Assembly: GCF_006385675.1 (NCBI RefSeq)
Contig: NZ_VFRR01000014.1
Span: 1 to 64,000 of the forward strand
Direction of reading: 5' to 3'
Source: Maribrevibacterium harenarium
Lineage (GTDB): Bacteria; Pseudomonadota; Gammaproteobacteria; Pseudomonadales; Marinomonadaceae
DNA: 64,000 nucleotides
Shown: positions 16,288 through 25,024 of the stretch, piece after piece
Layout: each line of letters begins with the position of its first letter
Numbering within the stretch: position 1 is the stretch's first letter
The notes under the pieces: model-generated
Told to the model about the DNA's origin: nothing
Database searches by the model: none
Seen by the model: only the letters and a program-made list of their open reading frames with translations
Translations under genes and position numbers: made by a program

Positions 16288-19200
16288 TGACAATTCGCGT
16301 AGCCATCAAACACTCGACTACCTACGAGTTTGATCGTTTTATTAATGTGTCGCCCCATATCCTGCGGTTGCGTCCAGCCCCCCACTCTCGCACTCACATT
16401 CATGGTTATTCCCTGAAAGTGACGCCGGAGAAACACTTTATCAACTGGCAGCAGGATCCTTTTGGCAATTACCAAGCGCGCTTGGTGTTTCCAGAAAAAA
16501 TGAACAAGTTGTCGTTTGAAGTGGAAGTCATCGCTGACATGACGGTGATTAATCCCTTCGACTTCTTTATCGAGAAATACGCGGAGACTTTTCCATTTGA
16601 CTACGATGCCAGCCTCAAAGAGGAGCTGGCACCGTACTTGAAGAAATGTGAACTTTATCCAGAATTGGCCCACTGGCTCAAAACCGTGGAGCGCAAAGAA
16701 ACCGCTATTGTCGATTTTATTGTCTCCCTCAATAGCCGTTTGGCTCAAGAAATCGATTACGGCATTCGCTTGGAGCCCGGCGTACAAACACCCCAAGAAA
16801 CCCTGACTCTGAAGAAAGGTTCTTGTCGTGATACGTCTTGGTTGTTGGTGCAAATTCTACGTCATCTTGGTCTAGCAGCCCGTTTCGCCTCGGGTTATTT
16901 GGTACAGCTTACCGCCGATGTGAAAGCGCTAGATGGCCCTTCTGGTCCAGAAGAGGACTTCACCGATTTGCATGCTTGGTGTGAAGTGTATCTTCCTGGT
17001 GCCGGCTGGGTTGGTCTCGATCCAACCAGCGGTCTATTCGCCGGTGAAGGACATATTCCACTGGCTTGCACCGCAGAACCCGCCTCCGCGGCACCCATTA
17101 CCGGCTTTACCGACGAGTGTGAATGCGAGTTTAGCTACACCAATAAGGTGATTCGTATCCACGAAGATCCGCGCGTCACTAAACCTTACTCCGATGAGGA
17201 ATGGCTCAATATTAAAGCCCTCGGAGAAGCGGTTGATGAAGAACTCGTTGCTGGTGATGTACGCCTCACCATGGGGGGAGAACCGACGTTCGTCTCCATC
17301 GACGATATGGACTCCGCCCAATGGAATACGGAAGCCCTAGGGGCCCATAAGCTAAGTCTGGCAAAAGATTTGCTCCTGCGCATGAAGGAAAAGTACGGTG
17401 CCAATGGACTACTGCATTATGGACAAGGCAAGTGGTACCCCGGTGAAGAAGTTCCACGCTGGGCATTGGGGTGTTTCTGGCGCTTAGATGGTGAAGCTTT
17501 GTGGCATAACCCAGAACTACTTGCTCGGGTCGATAAAGACTATGGCGTGAGTGAAAAAGACGCTTTGCGCTTCGGACAAACATTCGCCAAACAAGTTGGT
17601 GTGGATGAAAAATATGTGCAGGCGACCTTTGAAGATAGCCTTTACTACCTTTGGCTAGAACGCTCGTTGCCAGAGGACGTCAACCCGAAAAAAGCCAAAC
17701 TTAGTGACGACCTCGAACGCCGTCGTTTAGCCAAAGTGTTATCCCGTGGTCTAAACACCCCAAGTGGCTATGTACTGCCATTGGAAAACCAATGGGGTAG
17801 CTGGCACTCTAGCCTTTGGCAAACCCGTGCCGATGTGATTACCCTGATTCCGGGTGATAGCCCCATGGGGTTGCGCTTGCCGCTCAATTCCTTACCGCCA
17901 GTCAGCGAGGAAGAATTTACTCCTGAACGCGATCCCTTTGACCCAAGAGACCCATTACCTAAGCAGGGAAAGAAACAAACAGCGTCAAGTACGGAAAAAA
18001 TCATTAAGAATACCGTTCGCACCGCAGTTTGCTTCGAAGCCCGTGACGGTCGTATGCACGCCTTTTTACCACCCCTTAGTTACCTTGAGCACTATGTGGC
18101 ACTGATCAACGCCATCGAGAAAACCGCAGCAGAGCTGAAGATACCGGTGGTGATCGAAGGGTATGAGCCCCCCAAAGACTACCGCTTACAAAAATTCCTC
18201 ATTACGCCTGATCCCGGTGTGATCGAGGTAAACATCCACCCTGCGAAAAGCTGGGATGAATTGGTCTACAACACCGAAACCCTCTATGAACAAGCCTATC
18301 TATCACGCCTCGGCACCGAGAAATTTATGCTCGATGGGCGTCATACCGGCACCGGTGGCGGTAACCATGTGACCCTAGGGGGTCTGACCCCTGCCGACAG
18401 CCCAATTTTACGCAAGCCGGATTTGTTACGTAGCTTGGTGACGTTTTGGCAGCACCACCCTGGGCTTTCTTACTTGTTCTCTGGCATGTTTGTCGGCCCG
18501 ACCAGTCAAGCGCCGCGAGTAGACGAAGGTCGTGATGAAGCGCTCTATGAATTAGAAATCGCCTTCCAAAATATGCCCGATGGCTTTGTCGATCAGCCGT
18601 GGCTGGTGGATCGCCTTATGCGCAACCTGCTAGTGGATGTTACTGGCAACACCCACCGCTCGGAGTTTTGTATCGACAAACTCTATGCCGCTGGTAGTGC
18701 CAGTGGCCGCCAAGGGTTATTGGAGTTTCGTGGCTTCGAGATGCCCCCTCACGCCCGCATGTCATTAGTACAAATGCTACTGCTAAGATGTTTGGTGGCC
18801 CGTTTCTGGAAAGAACCTTACAAGCATAAGTTGATCCGCTGGGGCACCCGTCTACACGATCAATTCATGTTGCCATACTACGTTTGGGAAGATATCAAAG
18901 AAGTGGTCGCCGACCTAAACCAACACGGCTTCCCATTCAAACTCGAATGGTTAGCGCCATTTGAGGAGTTCCGCTTCCCCCATTACGGGCGCCACCGCAT
19001 CGATAAAATGGAGCTTGAATTGCGTTGGGCGATCGAGCCTTGGCACGTATTGGGTGAAGAAATCACCCAATCTGGTACCGCTCGTTTTGTAGACTCCTCG
19101 GTGGAACGTTTACAGGTGCGTTTAACTGGCTTTATCGAAGGTCGTTACACTTTATCTTGTAATGGTCGCCGAGTGCCGCTGCGCACTACTGGCACTCAAG

Positions 19201-19592
19201 GTGAGTTTATCGGCTCAGTGCGCTACCGGGCCTGGGCACCACCGTCGGCATTGCACCCTACATTGGGGGTCGATGCACCTTTGGTCTTTGATATTTATGA
19301 TACTTGGAATGGGGTATCCATTGGTGGTTGTACCTACCATGTGAGCCACCCAGGTGGTCGTAATTATGAAACACTACCGGTCAATAGTAACGAAGCTGAG
19401 GCCCGCCGCATCAACCGCTTCTGGGATTATGGTTTCACTCAGGATGTGTTAATGCCGCCACCAGAGTTCAACGCTCTGCGCCGCTTCTATCCGAATGAGA
19501 CCGTACCGCGTCCAATGTCGCCGCCAGTGGAACAAATAAGCGAGGAATATCCCCATACACTGGACCTAAGAAAGCAGTATACTAGGCTCTAA
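16287..19592 (+). CDS. Transglutaminase-like protein with DUF2126
   Basis: An 1101-residue fusion. The N-terminal part (about 1-270) is a bacterial transglutaminase-like peptidase with a beta-sandwich lead and the triad in KKGSCRDTSW (Cys), DLHAWCEVYLPGAGW (His) and GLDPTSG (Asp). The remainder is the large DUF2126 region, with LTMGGEPTFVSIDDMD, GRHTGTGGGNHVTLGG and LEFRGFEMPPHARM. Such proteins are predicted to process or cross-link the peptide made by the ATP-grasp partner. No signal peptide is visible. It overlaps the alpha-E gene by one base, and the next operon gene follows after 24 bp. Confidence 0.85.
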   Translation: MTIRVAIKHSTTYEFDRFINVSPHILRLRPAPHSRTHIHGYSLKVTPEKHFINWQQDPFGNYQARLVFPEKMNKLSFEVEVIADMTVINPFDFFIEKYAETFPFDYDASLKEELAPYLKKCELYPELAHWLKTVERKETAIVDFIVSLNSRLAQEIDYGIRLEPGVQTPQETLTLKKGSCRDTSWLLVQILRHLGLAARFASGYLVQLTADVKALDGPSGPEEDFTDLHAWCEVYLPGAGWVGLDPTSGLFAGEGHIPLACTAEPASAAPITGFTDECECEFSYTNKVIRIHEDPRVTKPYSDEEWLNIKALGEAVDEELVAGDVRLTMGGEPTFVSIDDMDSAQWNTEALGAHKLSLAKDLLLRMKEKYGANGLLHYGQGKWYPGEEVPRWALGCFWRLDGEALWHNPELLARVDKDYGVSEKDALRFGQTFAKQVGVDEKYVQATFEDSLYYLWLERSLPEDVNPKKAKLSDDLERRRLAKVLSRGLNTPSGYVLPLENQWGSWHSSLWQTRADVITLIPGDSPMGLRLPLNSLPPVSEEEFTPERDPFDPRDPLPKQGKKQTASSTEKIIKNTVRTAVCFEARDGRMHAFLPPLSYLEHYVALINAIEKTAAELKIPVVIEGYEPPKDYRLQKFLITPDPGVIEVNIHPAKSWDELVYNTETLYEQAYLSRLGTEKFMLDGRHTGTGGGNHVTLGGLTPADSPILRKPDLLRSLVTFWQHHPGLSYLFSGMFVGPTSQAPRVDEGRDEALYELEIAFQNMPDGFVDQPWLVDRLMRNLLVDVTGNTHRSEFCIDKLYAAGSASGRQGLLEFRGFEMPPHARMSLVQMLLLRCLVARFWKEPYKHKLIRWGTRLHDQFMLPYYVWEDIKEVVADLNQHGFPFKLEWLAPFEEFRFPHYGRHRIDKMELELRWAIEPWHVLGEEITQSGTARFVDSSVERLQVRLTGFIEGRYTLSCNGRRVPLRTTGTQGEFIGSVRYRAWAPPSALHPTLGVDAPLVFDIYDTWNGVSIGGCTYHVSHPGGRNYETLPVNSNEAEARRINRFWDYGFTQDVLMPPPEFNALRRFYPNETVPRPMSPPVEQISEEYPHTLDLRKQYTRL

Positions 19593-19616
19593 TTTTCGTT
19601 CAGACGATAAAAGACT

Positions 19617-22184
19617 ATGCCTAAAACTGCATCCCCTGCACCGACACCGGCCATCGAGCCGGTGTCTTTTGATCATTGTATTGCCCCGAGCAAAGCCTAT
19701 GACGAGGCCTTTGACGCTTCCCATGGTCTGCGCCCCCACTGGCAATCCTTACTAGATAAACTGACCAAACTTGGCGTGCAAGGGATGCGCGATCGCCAGG
19801 CTCACGCCCAACGTATTCTGCGTGATGACGGTGCCACCTACAATTTGAAAAGTGACCCCTTATCACCCAACGTTTGGGCGCTGGATATCATTCCTAATGT
19901 CATCCCAGAAGCGGAATGGTATGTGCTAGAAGCTGGCCTTAAACAACGAGCTAATCTGCTCGACCTATTGTTCAAGGATTTATACGGCCCACAAAATCTG
20001 ATCAAAGATGGCGTGATACCCGCTCAGATCGTTTACTCCCACCCAGGCTTTCTACGTCCATGTCACGGCATGGAACTCCCCGGCGTGAAAAACTTGGTGC
20101 TACATGCGGCGGATGTCGTCAAAGATCAAAACGGCAACTACTTGGTAGTTGGCGACCGCACCCAGACCCCAGCAGGAGCAGGCTACGCTTTAGAAAACCG
20201 CACCGTTGTCTCGCGGGTGATGCCTGATCTATTCCGGGATAGCAACGTACGCCGCATTATTGGCTTCTTTCATACACTGCGCCGCTCCCTGTCGGAAATG
20301 ATGAGTCATAACACCGACAACCCTCGGATTGTGGTACTTACCCCGGGCGCATACAGCAGTAACTATTTCGAGCATGCTTATTTAGCGAACTTTTTAGGCT
20401 TTCCCCTAGTGCAAGGGGGCGACTTAACCGTACGCAATGGCAAGGTCTGGATGAAATCGTTACACGGGTTGAGCCAAGTAGATGTGATACTGCGTCGAGT
20501 TGACGATAGTTTCTGCGACCAAGCGGAGCTGCGTGCTGATTCTATGCTAGGGGTGCCTGGGTTATTAGAAGTCGCCCGAGCGGGTAATGTCTTGATTGCG
20601 AACCCACTTGGGGCTGGTATTTTGGAAGCACCAGCACTGATGTCTTTCTTACCCCAGATATGTGAGTACTTACTTCAAGAACCATTACGAATTCCATCTG
20701 TCGGTAGTTGGTGGTGCGGCGATCAAGACAATCTCGCCTATGTGGCGAACAACCTGCATGAGCTTATTATTAAACCCATCGCCCGTAGTGCTTTGCAAAA
20801 AAGCGTTTACGGCCACACCCTCAATGAACAAGAGCGTACGGCGCTGCTTGCAACCATACAGGAAAATCCAGGAAATTATGTAGCGCAAGCCTACACTCCG
20901 GGGCCACACCTGCCGACTTGGCAAAAAGGCAAACTAACTTGCCGCCCAAGTTTACTGCGCACTTTCACAGTAGCCGACGGGAATGACTACAGCGTTATGC
21001 CAGGGGGGTTATCCCGTATCGCGACGTCGGAGCAGGAACATATTGTCTCGATTTTGTCCGGTTCTAGTAGTAAAGACACATGGGTCAAAACGAGCCAAGC
21101 TGAGCCTTATCGTCCATTGTTGGAAGAGCAACACGAGGACGAAGCTCAGCAAACCAACTTGCCGAGCCGGGTAATCGAAAACCTATTTTGGTTTGGACGC
21201 TACGCAGAGCGTGCCGAAACCTGCTTACGCCTGATGCGTACTCTCTTTAAACAGCTCAACGGCTTCGACCCGTTACCCATTGAAAGTAAGCGCATATTAC
21301 TGCATGCGGTTTCCCACCAAACCGGGGTATTGCCAGGATTTACCAGTGATGAAGCCGAGCTATTGGACGCCCCCGAAGAAACGCTAGCCGCTCTGGTTAC
21401 CGATGGGGATTTGATTGGCTCAATCAAATCCAACTTACATGCCATGCTGGCTTGTGGTGAACAAGTCAAAGAAATGTTGTCGGCGGATACGCGGGTTATT
21501 CTCAACGAATTACGCGACCACATTCACGAGGTGGATCGGGCCTATGTGAACGGTCTGCCGGCTATTCCTGAAGAATCCTTGGACAGCTTAGTCACTTCCT
21601 TATTGGCGCTCTCGGGATTGAATAACGAAAGTATGTTGCGGGGCCTAGACTGGGTATTCCAGGAAATTGGGCGCCGTACCGAGCGGGCACTGCAAACCAC
21701 TACCTTGCTCCAGTCCACTCTGACGCAAGCTTTACCTAGCATGCCTCAGCAGCAAGTGCTGGAATCCGTCTTGCTGAGCGTGGAAGCACTTATCTCTTTC
21801 CGCCGTCGTTACCGTACTCGGACAAGGGTGGCGTTTGGTTTGGATCTGCTGATGATTGATCGTACCAACCCACGCTCGCTAATCTACCAAGTGGAGCAAC
21901 TACGCAAATACTTGGACGCCCTACCTAAGCCCGAGCGGCAGCAGCTAGGTTTAGCGCTGGAGCAACGCTTGATCATCAAATCACTCAATGATTTACAGCT
22001 TGCCGATCTAGAAGAACTCGCACAGGCGGATGAAACCACCGGTGAGCGAAAACAGTTGACCGAATTGCTGACGAGCATTACTGAGCAACTAGAGCAATTC
22101 ACCACCATCATTAGCGATAGATACTTTGATCATACTGCGGGACCACAACAGCTGATCAAGTCAAAATGGAAGGTGCAAGTATGA
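19617..22184 (+). CDS. Circularly permuted ATP-grasp/alpha-E fusion (set 2)
   Basis: An 855-residue fusion. Residues 1-500 repeat the ATP-grasp architecture (PEAEWYVLEAGLKQR, GDRTQTPAGAGYALENR, VVLTPGAYSSNYFEHAYL, SSKDTWVKT). After a linker, residues 520-855 form an alpha-E domain beginning LPSRVIENLFWFGRYAERAE. It parallels the two separate genes upstream, so the operon has two full ligase sets. The fused form is common in proteobacteria, and finding both forms in one operon suggests two distinct enzymes rather than a recent copy. Its stop overlaps the next start in an ATGA. Confidence 0.85.
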   Translation: MPKTASPAPTPAIEPVSFDHCIAPSKAYDEAFDASHGLRPHWQSLLDKLTKLGVQGMRDRQAHAQRILRDDGATYNLKSDPLSPNVWALDIIPNVIPEAEWYVLEAGLKQRANLLDLLFKDLYGPQNLIKDGVIPAQIVYSHPGFLRPCHGMELPGVKNLVLHAADVVKDQNGNYLVVGDRTQTPAGAGYALENRTVVSRVMPDLFRDSNVRRIIGFFHTLRRSLSEMMSHNTDNPRIVVLTPGAYSSNYFEHAYLANFLGFPLVQGGDLTVRNGKVWMKSLHGLSQVDVILRRVDDSFCDQAELRADSMLGVPGLLEVARAGNVLIANPLGAGILEAPALMSFLPQICEYLLQEPLRIPSVGSWWCGDQDNLAYVANNLHELIIKPIARSALQKSVYGHTLNEQERTALLATIQENPGNYVAQAYTPGPHLPTWQKGKLTCRPSLLRTFTVADGNDYSVMPGGLSRIATSEQEHIVSILSGSSSKDTWVKTSQAEPYRPLLEEQHEDEAQQTNLPSRVIENLFWFGRYAERAETCLRLMRTLFKQLNGFDPLPIESKRILLHAVSHQTGVLPGFTSDEAELLDAPEETLAALVTDGDLIGSIKSNLHAMLACGEQVKEMLSADTRVILNELRDHIHEVDRAYVNGLPAIPEESLDSLVTSLLALSGLNNESMLRGLDWVFQEIGRRTERALQTTTLLQSTLTQALPSMPQQQVLESVLLSVEALISFRRRYRTRTRVAFGLDLLMIDRTNPRSLIYQVEQLRKYLDALPKPERQQLGLALEQRLIIKSLNDLQLADLEELAQADETTGERKQLTELLTSITEQLEQFTTIISDRYFDHTAGPQQLIKSKWKVQV

Positions 22185-23062
22185 AGTACCGCGTCCGGCA
22201 CATCACCAAATACCAATACAATGCGCCCGTTACCTTGTGCTACAACATGGCCCATGTAATGCCCCGAGATACTCATAATCAAAAGTGTCTATCGAGCGCA
22301 GTACATATTTCCCCGACGCCTATTTACCAACGGGAAGGGGTCGATTATTTCGGCAATGCCACCTATTACTTTTCCATTCAAGAACCCCACAAAACCTTAG
22401 CCATTGACGTGGTGAGCTACTTTGATATCACCCCGAATCAGCACGCTCTTCAAGTAGCCACTCACACTCTAACCTGTGGTCAGCTAAGGGCACTACTCGC
22501 GCAGCCGAATACACCAGCTCTGCGACTGGCAGTAGAGTACACTTTAGACTCTACCCATATCCGTCGTTCCAAAGCCTTACGTGAGTACGTGGCCGAGCTA
22601 TTTAACGATGATGCTCCGGTACTACAAACGGCCCTGCGTTTTACCCAGCAAATCTTCCGTGATTTTAAATTCGACCCAACTGCCACTAGTGTCAGTACAC
22701 CGCCTGAGCAGGTATTAAAAGAAAAACGCGGTGTCTGCCAAGACTTCGCTCACTTGGCGATCGCTTGCTTGCGCTCTGTTGGCTTACCGGCACGTTACAT
22801 TAGTGGCTATATTGAAACACTGCCGCCACCGGGACAAGAGAAACTCGTTGGTGCCGATGCTTCTCATGCGTGGTTTGCCCTGTATTTACCAGACCTTGGG
22901 TGGGTGGAGTTTGACCCGACCAACAACCAAATGCCCAGCGAGCAGCACATAGTGACTGCCTGGGGGCGAGATTATGCAGACGTAACACCCTTGCAAGGGG
23001 TGATATTTGATGGGGGTGACGGACAACAATTACATGTTTCTGTCGATGTACAACGGTTATAA
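22181..23062 (+). CDS. Transglutaminase-like cysteine protease (set 2)
   Basis: A 293-residue transglutaminase-fold protein beginning MKYRVRHITKYQYNAPV. The triad is seen in KRGVCQDFAHLA (Cys), DASHAWFALYLPDLGW (His) and FDPTNNQ (Asp). It lacks the DUF2126 extension of its paralogue. The ATG at 22181 overlaps the previous stop and has GGAAGG about 8 bases upstream, so the longer frame from 22166 is rejected. It is the last gene of the operon and is followed by a hairpin at 23075-23098. Confidence 0.85.
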   Translation: MKYRVRHITKYQYNAPVTLCYNMAHVMPRDTHNQKCLSSAVHISPTPIYQREGVDYFGNATYYFSIQEPHKTLAIDVVSYFDITPNQHALQVATHTLTCGQLRALLAQPNTPALRLAVEYTLDSTHIRRSKALREYVAELFNDDAPVLQTALRFTQQIFRDFKFDPTATSVSTPPEQVLKEKRGVCQDFAHLAIACLRSVGLPARYISGYIETLPPPGQEKLVGADASHAWFALYLPDLGWVEFDPTNNQMPSEQHIVTAWGRDYADVTPLQGVIFDGGDGQQLHVSVDVQRL

Positions 23063-23074
23063 TGCCTTCATTCA

Positions 23075-23098
23075 CACCCTAGGCAACAGTCTAGGGTG
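23075..23098 (+). terminator. Hairpin after the ATP-grasp operon
   Basis: CACCCTAG at 23075-23082 pairs with CTAGGGTG at 23091-23098 around an 8-base loop. No T-run follows, so it is either a weak terminator or an mRNA-stabilising hairpin in the 55-bp gap before the helicase. Confidence 0.4.
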
Positions 23099-23117
23099 AA
23101 CCTGCAAAGAGTTTCCC

Positions 23118-24416
23118 ATGCGTTTTTCTGATTTCCCCCTAAGCGATACCATCCAAAGCAACTTAAACGAATTGGGTTACCAAAACCCAACACCGATTCA
23201 ACGCCAAGCGATTCCCGAGATTTTGGCGGGGCGCGATGTCTTAGGGGCGGCACAAACCGGCACCGGTAAAACTGCGGCTTACTGCTTACCTTTAATACAG
23301 CACTTACAGGGCAAAGCCCGCCCAGCTGCCGCAAAAGTGCGTACGCTGGTGTTGGTGCCCACACGGGAACTAGCCACCCAAGTGGTGGATCAGGTACGGG
23401 CCTATAGCAAAGACCTGGGACTACGCAGCCAGATCATAGTGGGTGGCGTTCCGGCTCACCCGCAAATTAGTGCCCTAAAACGGGGTACCGATATCCTAGT
23501 AGCGACTCCTGGGCGCTTAGTGGACTTAGCCAAACAGGGGGCGGTGCAATTTGACGAGTTAGAGTACTTGGTACTAGACGAAGCAGATCGGATGCTGGAC
23601 TTAGGTTTTACCGATACCTTAAACAGCCTTTTGCCCCTATTACCCGATAAACGTCAGACCTTATTGTTTTCTGCCACCTTTTCCGATGTGGTGTTAACCC
23701 TAGCGACGATCTGGCAAAGCAATCCCACCAAAATACAGGTGAGTAAGCAAAATAGCGTCGCCACTACCGTACGTCATCAGCTTTATCCTGTGGACAAAGC
23801 ACGTAAACCTGAACTACTTATCGACCTGCTCACCCGACAACATTGGCAACAGGCCCTTATCTTTGTCAAAACCAAACGGGGGGTAGACGAGCTAACCGAA
23901 CTATTACAGGCGGAAGGATTTCGGGTGGACTCGTTACATGGGGACAAACCCCAAGCGGCACGCCTACAGGTGTTCCAAGCCTTCAAGGCTGGCACGTTAC
24001 CCTATCTGGTGGCTACCGATGTGGCGGCACGGGGTCTGGATATCGAAGGCTTGCCAGTGGTGATTAACGTCGATCTACCCCATGTGGCAGAAGATTACAT
24101 CCACCGTATTGGCCGTACCGGACGGGCGGGACAAGAGGGCCGAGCAGTGTCTCTTGTGAGTGCTGATGAAATCGACAACTTGCGTGCTATAGAAGCGTTG
24201 CTCAAACAACGCATCACCCGCCGTGAGATTCCAGGGTTTGAGCCAGACCATCGTGTGCCAGACTCCCACCCTCGCAATCAACGGGGAGCAGACGCGGGAA
24301 CGAAAAAGCCTAGCAAAGGTGGCAACAAACAGAAAAAACCAAAACCACCCAAACCAGATATCAGCCAAGGGCCGGGGCTACGCTCCAACCCATTTGCCAA
24401 CGCGAAAAAGCGTTAA
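23118..24416 (+). CDS. DEAD-box RNA helicase, RhlE-like
   Basis: A 432-residue helicase with all core motifs: a Q motif at NPTPIQRQAIP, AQTGTGKT (Walker A), PTRELA, GGVPAHPQI, VATPGRL, DEAD, SAT, the domain 2 motifs VATDVAARGLDIEGLP, and HRIGRTGRAGQEG. The C-terminal tail of about 60 residues is basic and Lys/Pro-rich, as in RhlE-type proteins that act in ribosome assembly and RNA decay. It follows the ATP-grasp operon on the same strand but is separated by a hairpin, so it is probably a separate unit. Confidence 0.9.
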   Translation: MRFSDFPLSDTIQSNLNELGYQNPTPIQRQAIPEILAGRDVLGAAQTGTGKTAAYCLPLIQHLQGKARPAAAKVRTLVLVPTRELATQVVDQVRAYSKDLGLRSQIIVGGVPAHPQISALKRGTDILVATPGRLVDLAKQGAVQFDELEYLVLDEADRMLDLGFTDTLNSLLPLLPDKRQTLLFSATFSDVVLTLATIWQSNPTKIQVSKQNSVATTVRHQLYPVDKARKPELLIDLLTRQHWQQALIFVKTKRGVDELTELLQAEGFRVDSLHGDKPQAARLQVFQAFKAGTLPYLVATDVAARGLDIEGLPVVINVDLPHVAEDYIHRIGRTGRAGQEGRAVSLVSADEIDNLRAIEALLKQRITRREIPGFEPDHRVPDSHPRNQRGADAGTKKPSKGGNKQKKPKPPKPDISQGPGLRSNPFANAKKR

Positions 24417-24417
24417 C

Positions 24418-24714
24418 TTATGCTAATGGTTGGGATGCTACATCCATACTTTGATGTAGCACTCTCACGATTTCTAAACTCTGATGAGCGACTTGATACA
24501 GTAGAATATGCCGCCCACAGGGGTATAAACGACAGTTCGTAAAGATCTCATCGACAGATCTTCCCATGGTTGGGTTGTCAGCAAGCTTGGATACTTGAGT
24601 AGAAATATTCGTTACGTAAAGATCGGCTTGGGGTTGCCCCCAAGTTTTTGCTGTATAACGCCAAATTTCAACCAAGTCTTTCCGTGCTAAGGGCCGAATT
24701 TTTATCTCAAGCAT
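24418..24714 (-). CDS. parE: ParE/RelE-family toxin
   Basis: A 98-residue protein with the ParE pattern: LARKDLVEIWRYTAKTWG at the N-terminus, then LADNPTMGRSVDEI, a CRLYPCGRHILLYQ core strand and IVRVLHQSMD near the end. ParE toxins poison DNA gyrase. ATG at 24714 overlaps the end of the antitoxin gene by 8 bases; an upstream TTG is not needed. It converges with the helicase, one base from its stop. Confidence 0.85.
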   Translation of the reverse strand: MLEIKIRPLARKDLVEIWRYTAKTWGQPQADLYVTNISTQVSKLADNPTMGRSVDEIFTNCRLYPCGRHILLYQVAHQSLEIVRVLHQSMDVASQPLA

Positions 24715-24958
24715 TACCTTCAAACGTATCCTTCGCTTCCTGCAAAATACTATCTAAATCGAAAGGTTCAGCATCACCACTCTGTAATCCGGCTGATGCT
24801 GCCGCACGCAGAGCATCCAGCTTGGCTTGGTAAACCTGTTCCTGCTGCATTTTCATACGTAACGCTTCCCTGATCACTTCACTTGCATTGTTATACAAAC
24901 CAGCATCCAATTGCTGTTTGATATAATTCTCAAAAACTGGGCTTAAATTAACATTCAT
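24707..24958 (-). CDS. parD: ParD-family antitoxin
   Basis: An 83-residue ribbon-helix-helix antitoxin. MNVNLSPVFENYIKQQLDAG and YNNASEVIREALRM form the DNA-binding fold, and the C-terminal half (SGDAEPFDLDSILQEAKDTFEG) would wrap the toxin. The start is placed at ATG 24958 because GAGG lies 8 bases upstream and the family begins there. It precedes and overlaps parE, the standard order. A perfect inverted repeat covers its start and should be its operator. Confidence 0.85.
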   Translation of the reverse strand: MNVNLSPVFENYIKQQLDAGLYNNASEVIREALRMKMQQEQVYQAKLDALRAAASAGLQSGDAEPFDLDSILQEAKDTFEGNA

Positions 24959-24980
24959 GGCAGATACCTCTACCATGAAT
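24953..24980. promoter_or_regulatory. Probable ParD operator
   Basis: ATTCATGG at 24953-24960 and CCATGAAT at 24973-24980 form a perfect 8-bp inverted repeat with 12 bases between arms. It spans the parD start codon and its ribosome binding site. Ribbon-helix-helix antitoxins repress their own operon at such sites. Confidence 0.5.
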
Positions 24981-25024
24981 GCTAGTTTTTACTGTCCAAT
25001 ATTGTCAACATCTGACAACCTCCC

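Noticed and set aside
24418-24976. Longer parE and parD starts (TTG at 24723, ATG at 24976)
   Set aside because: Ribosome binding site spacing and family N-termini favour 24714 and 24958.
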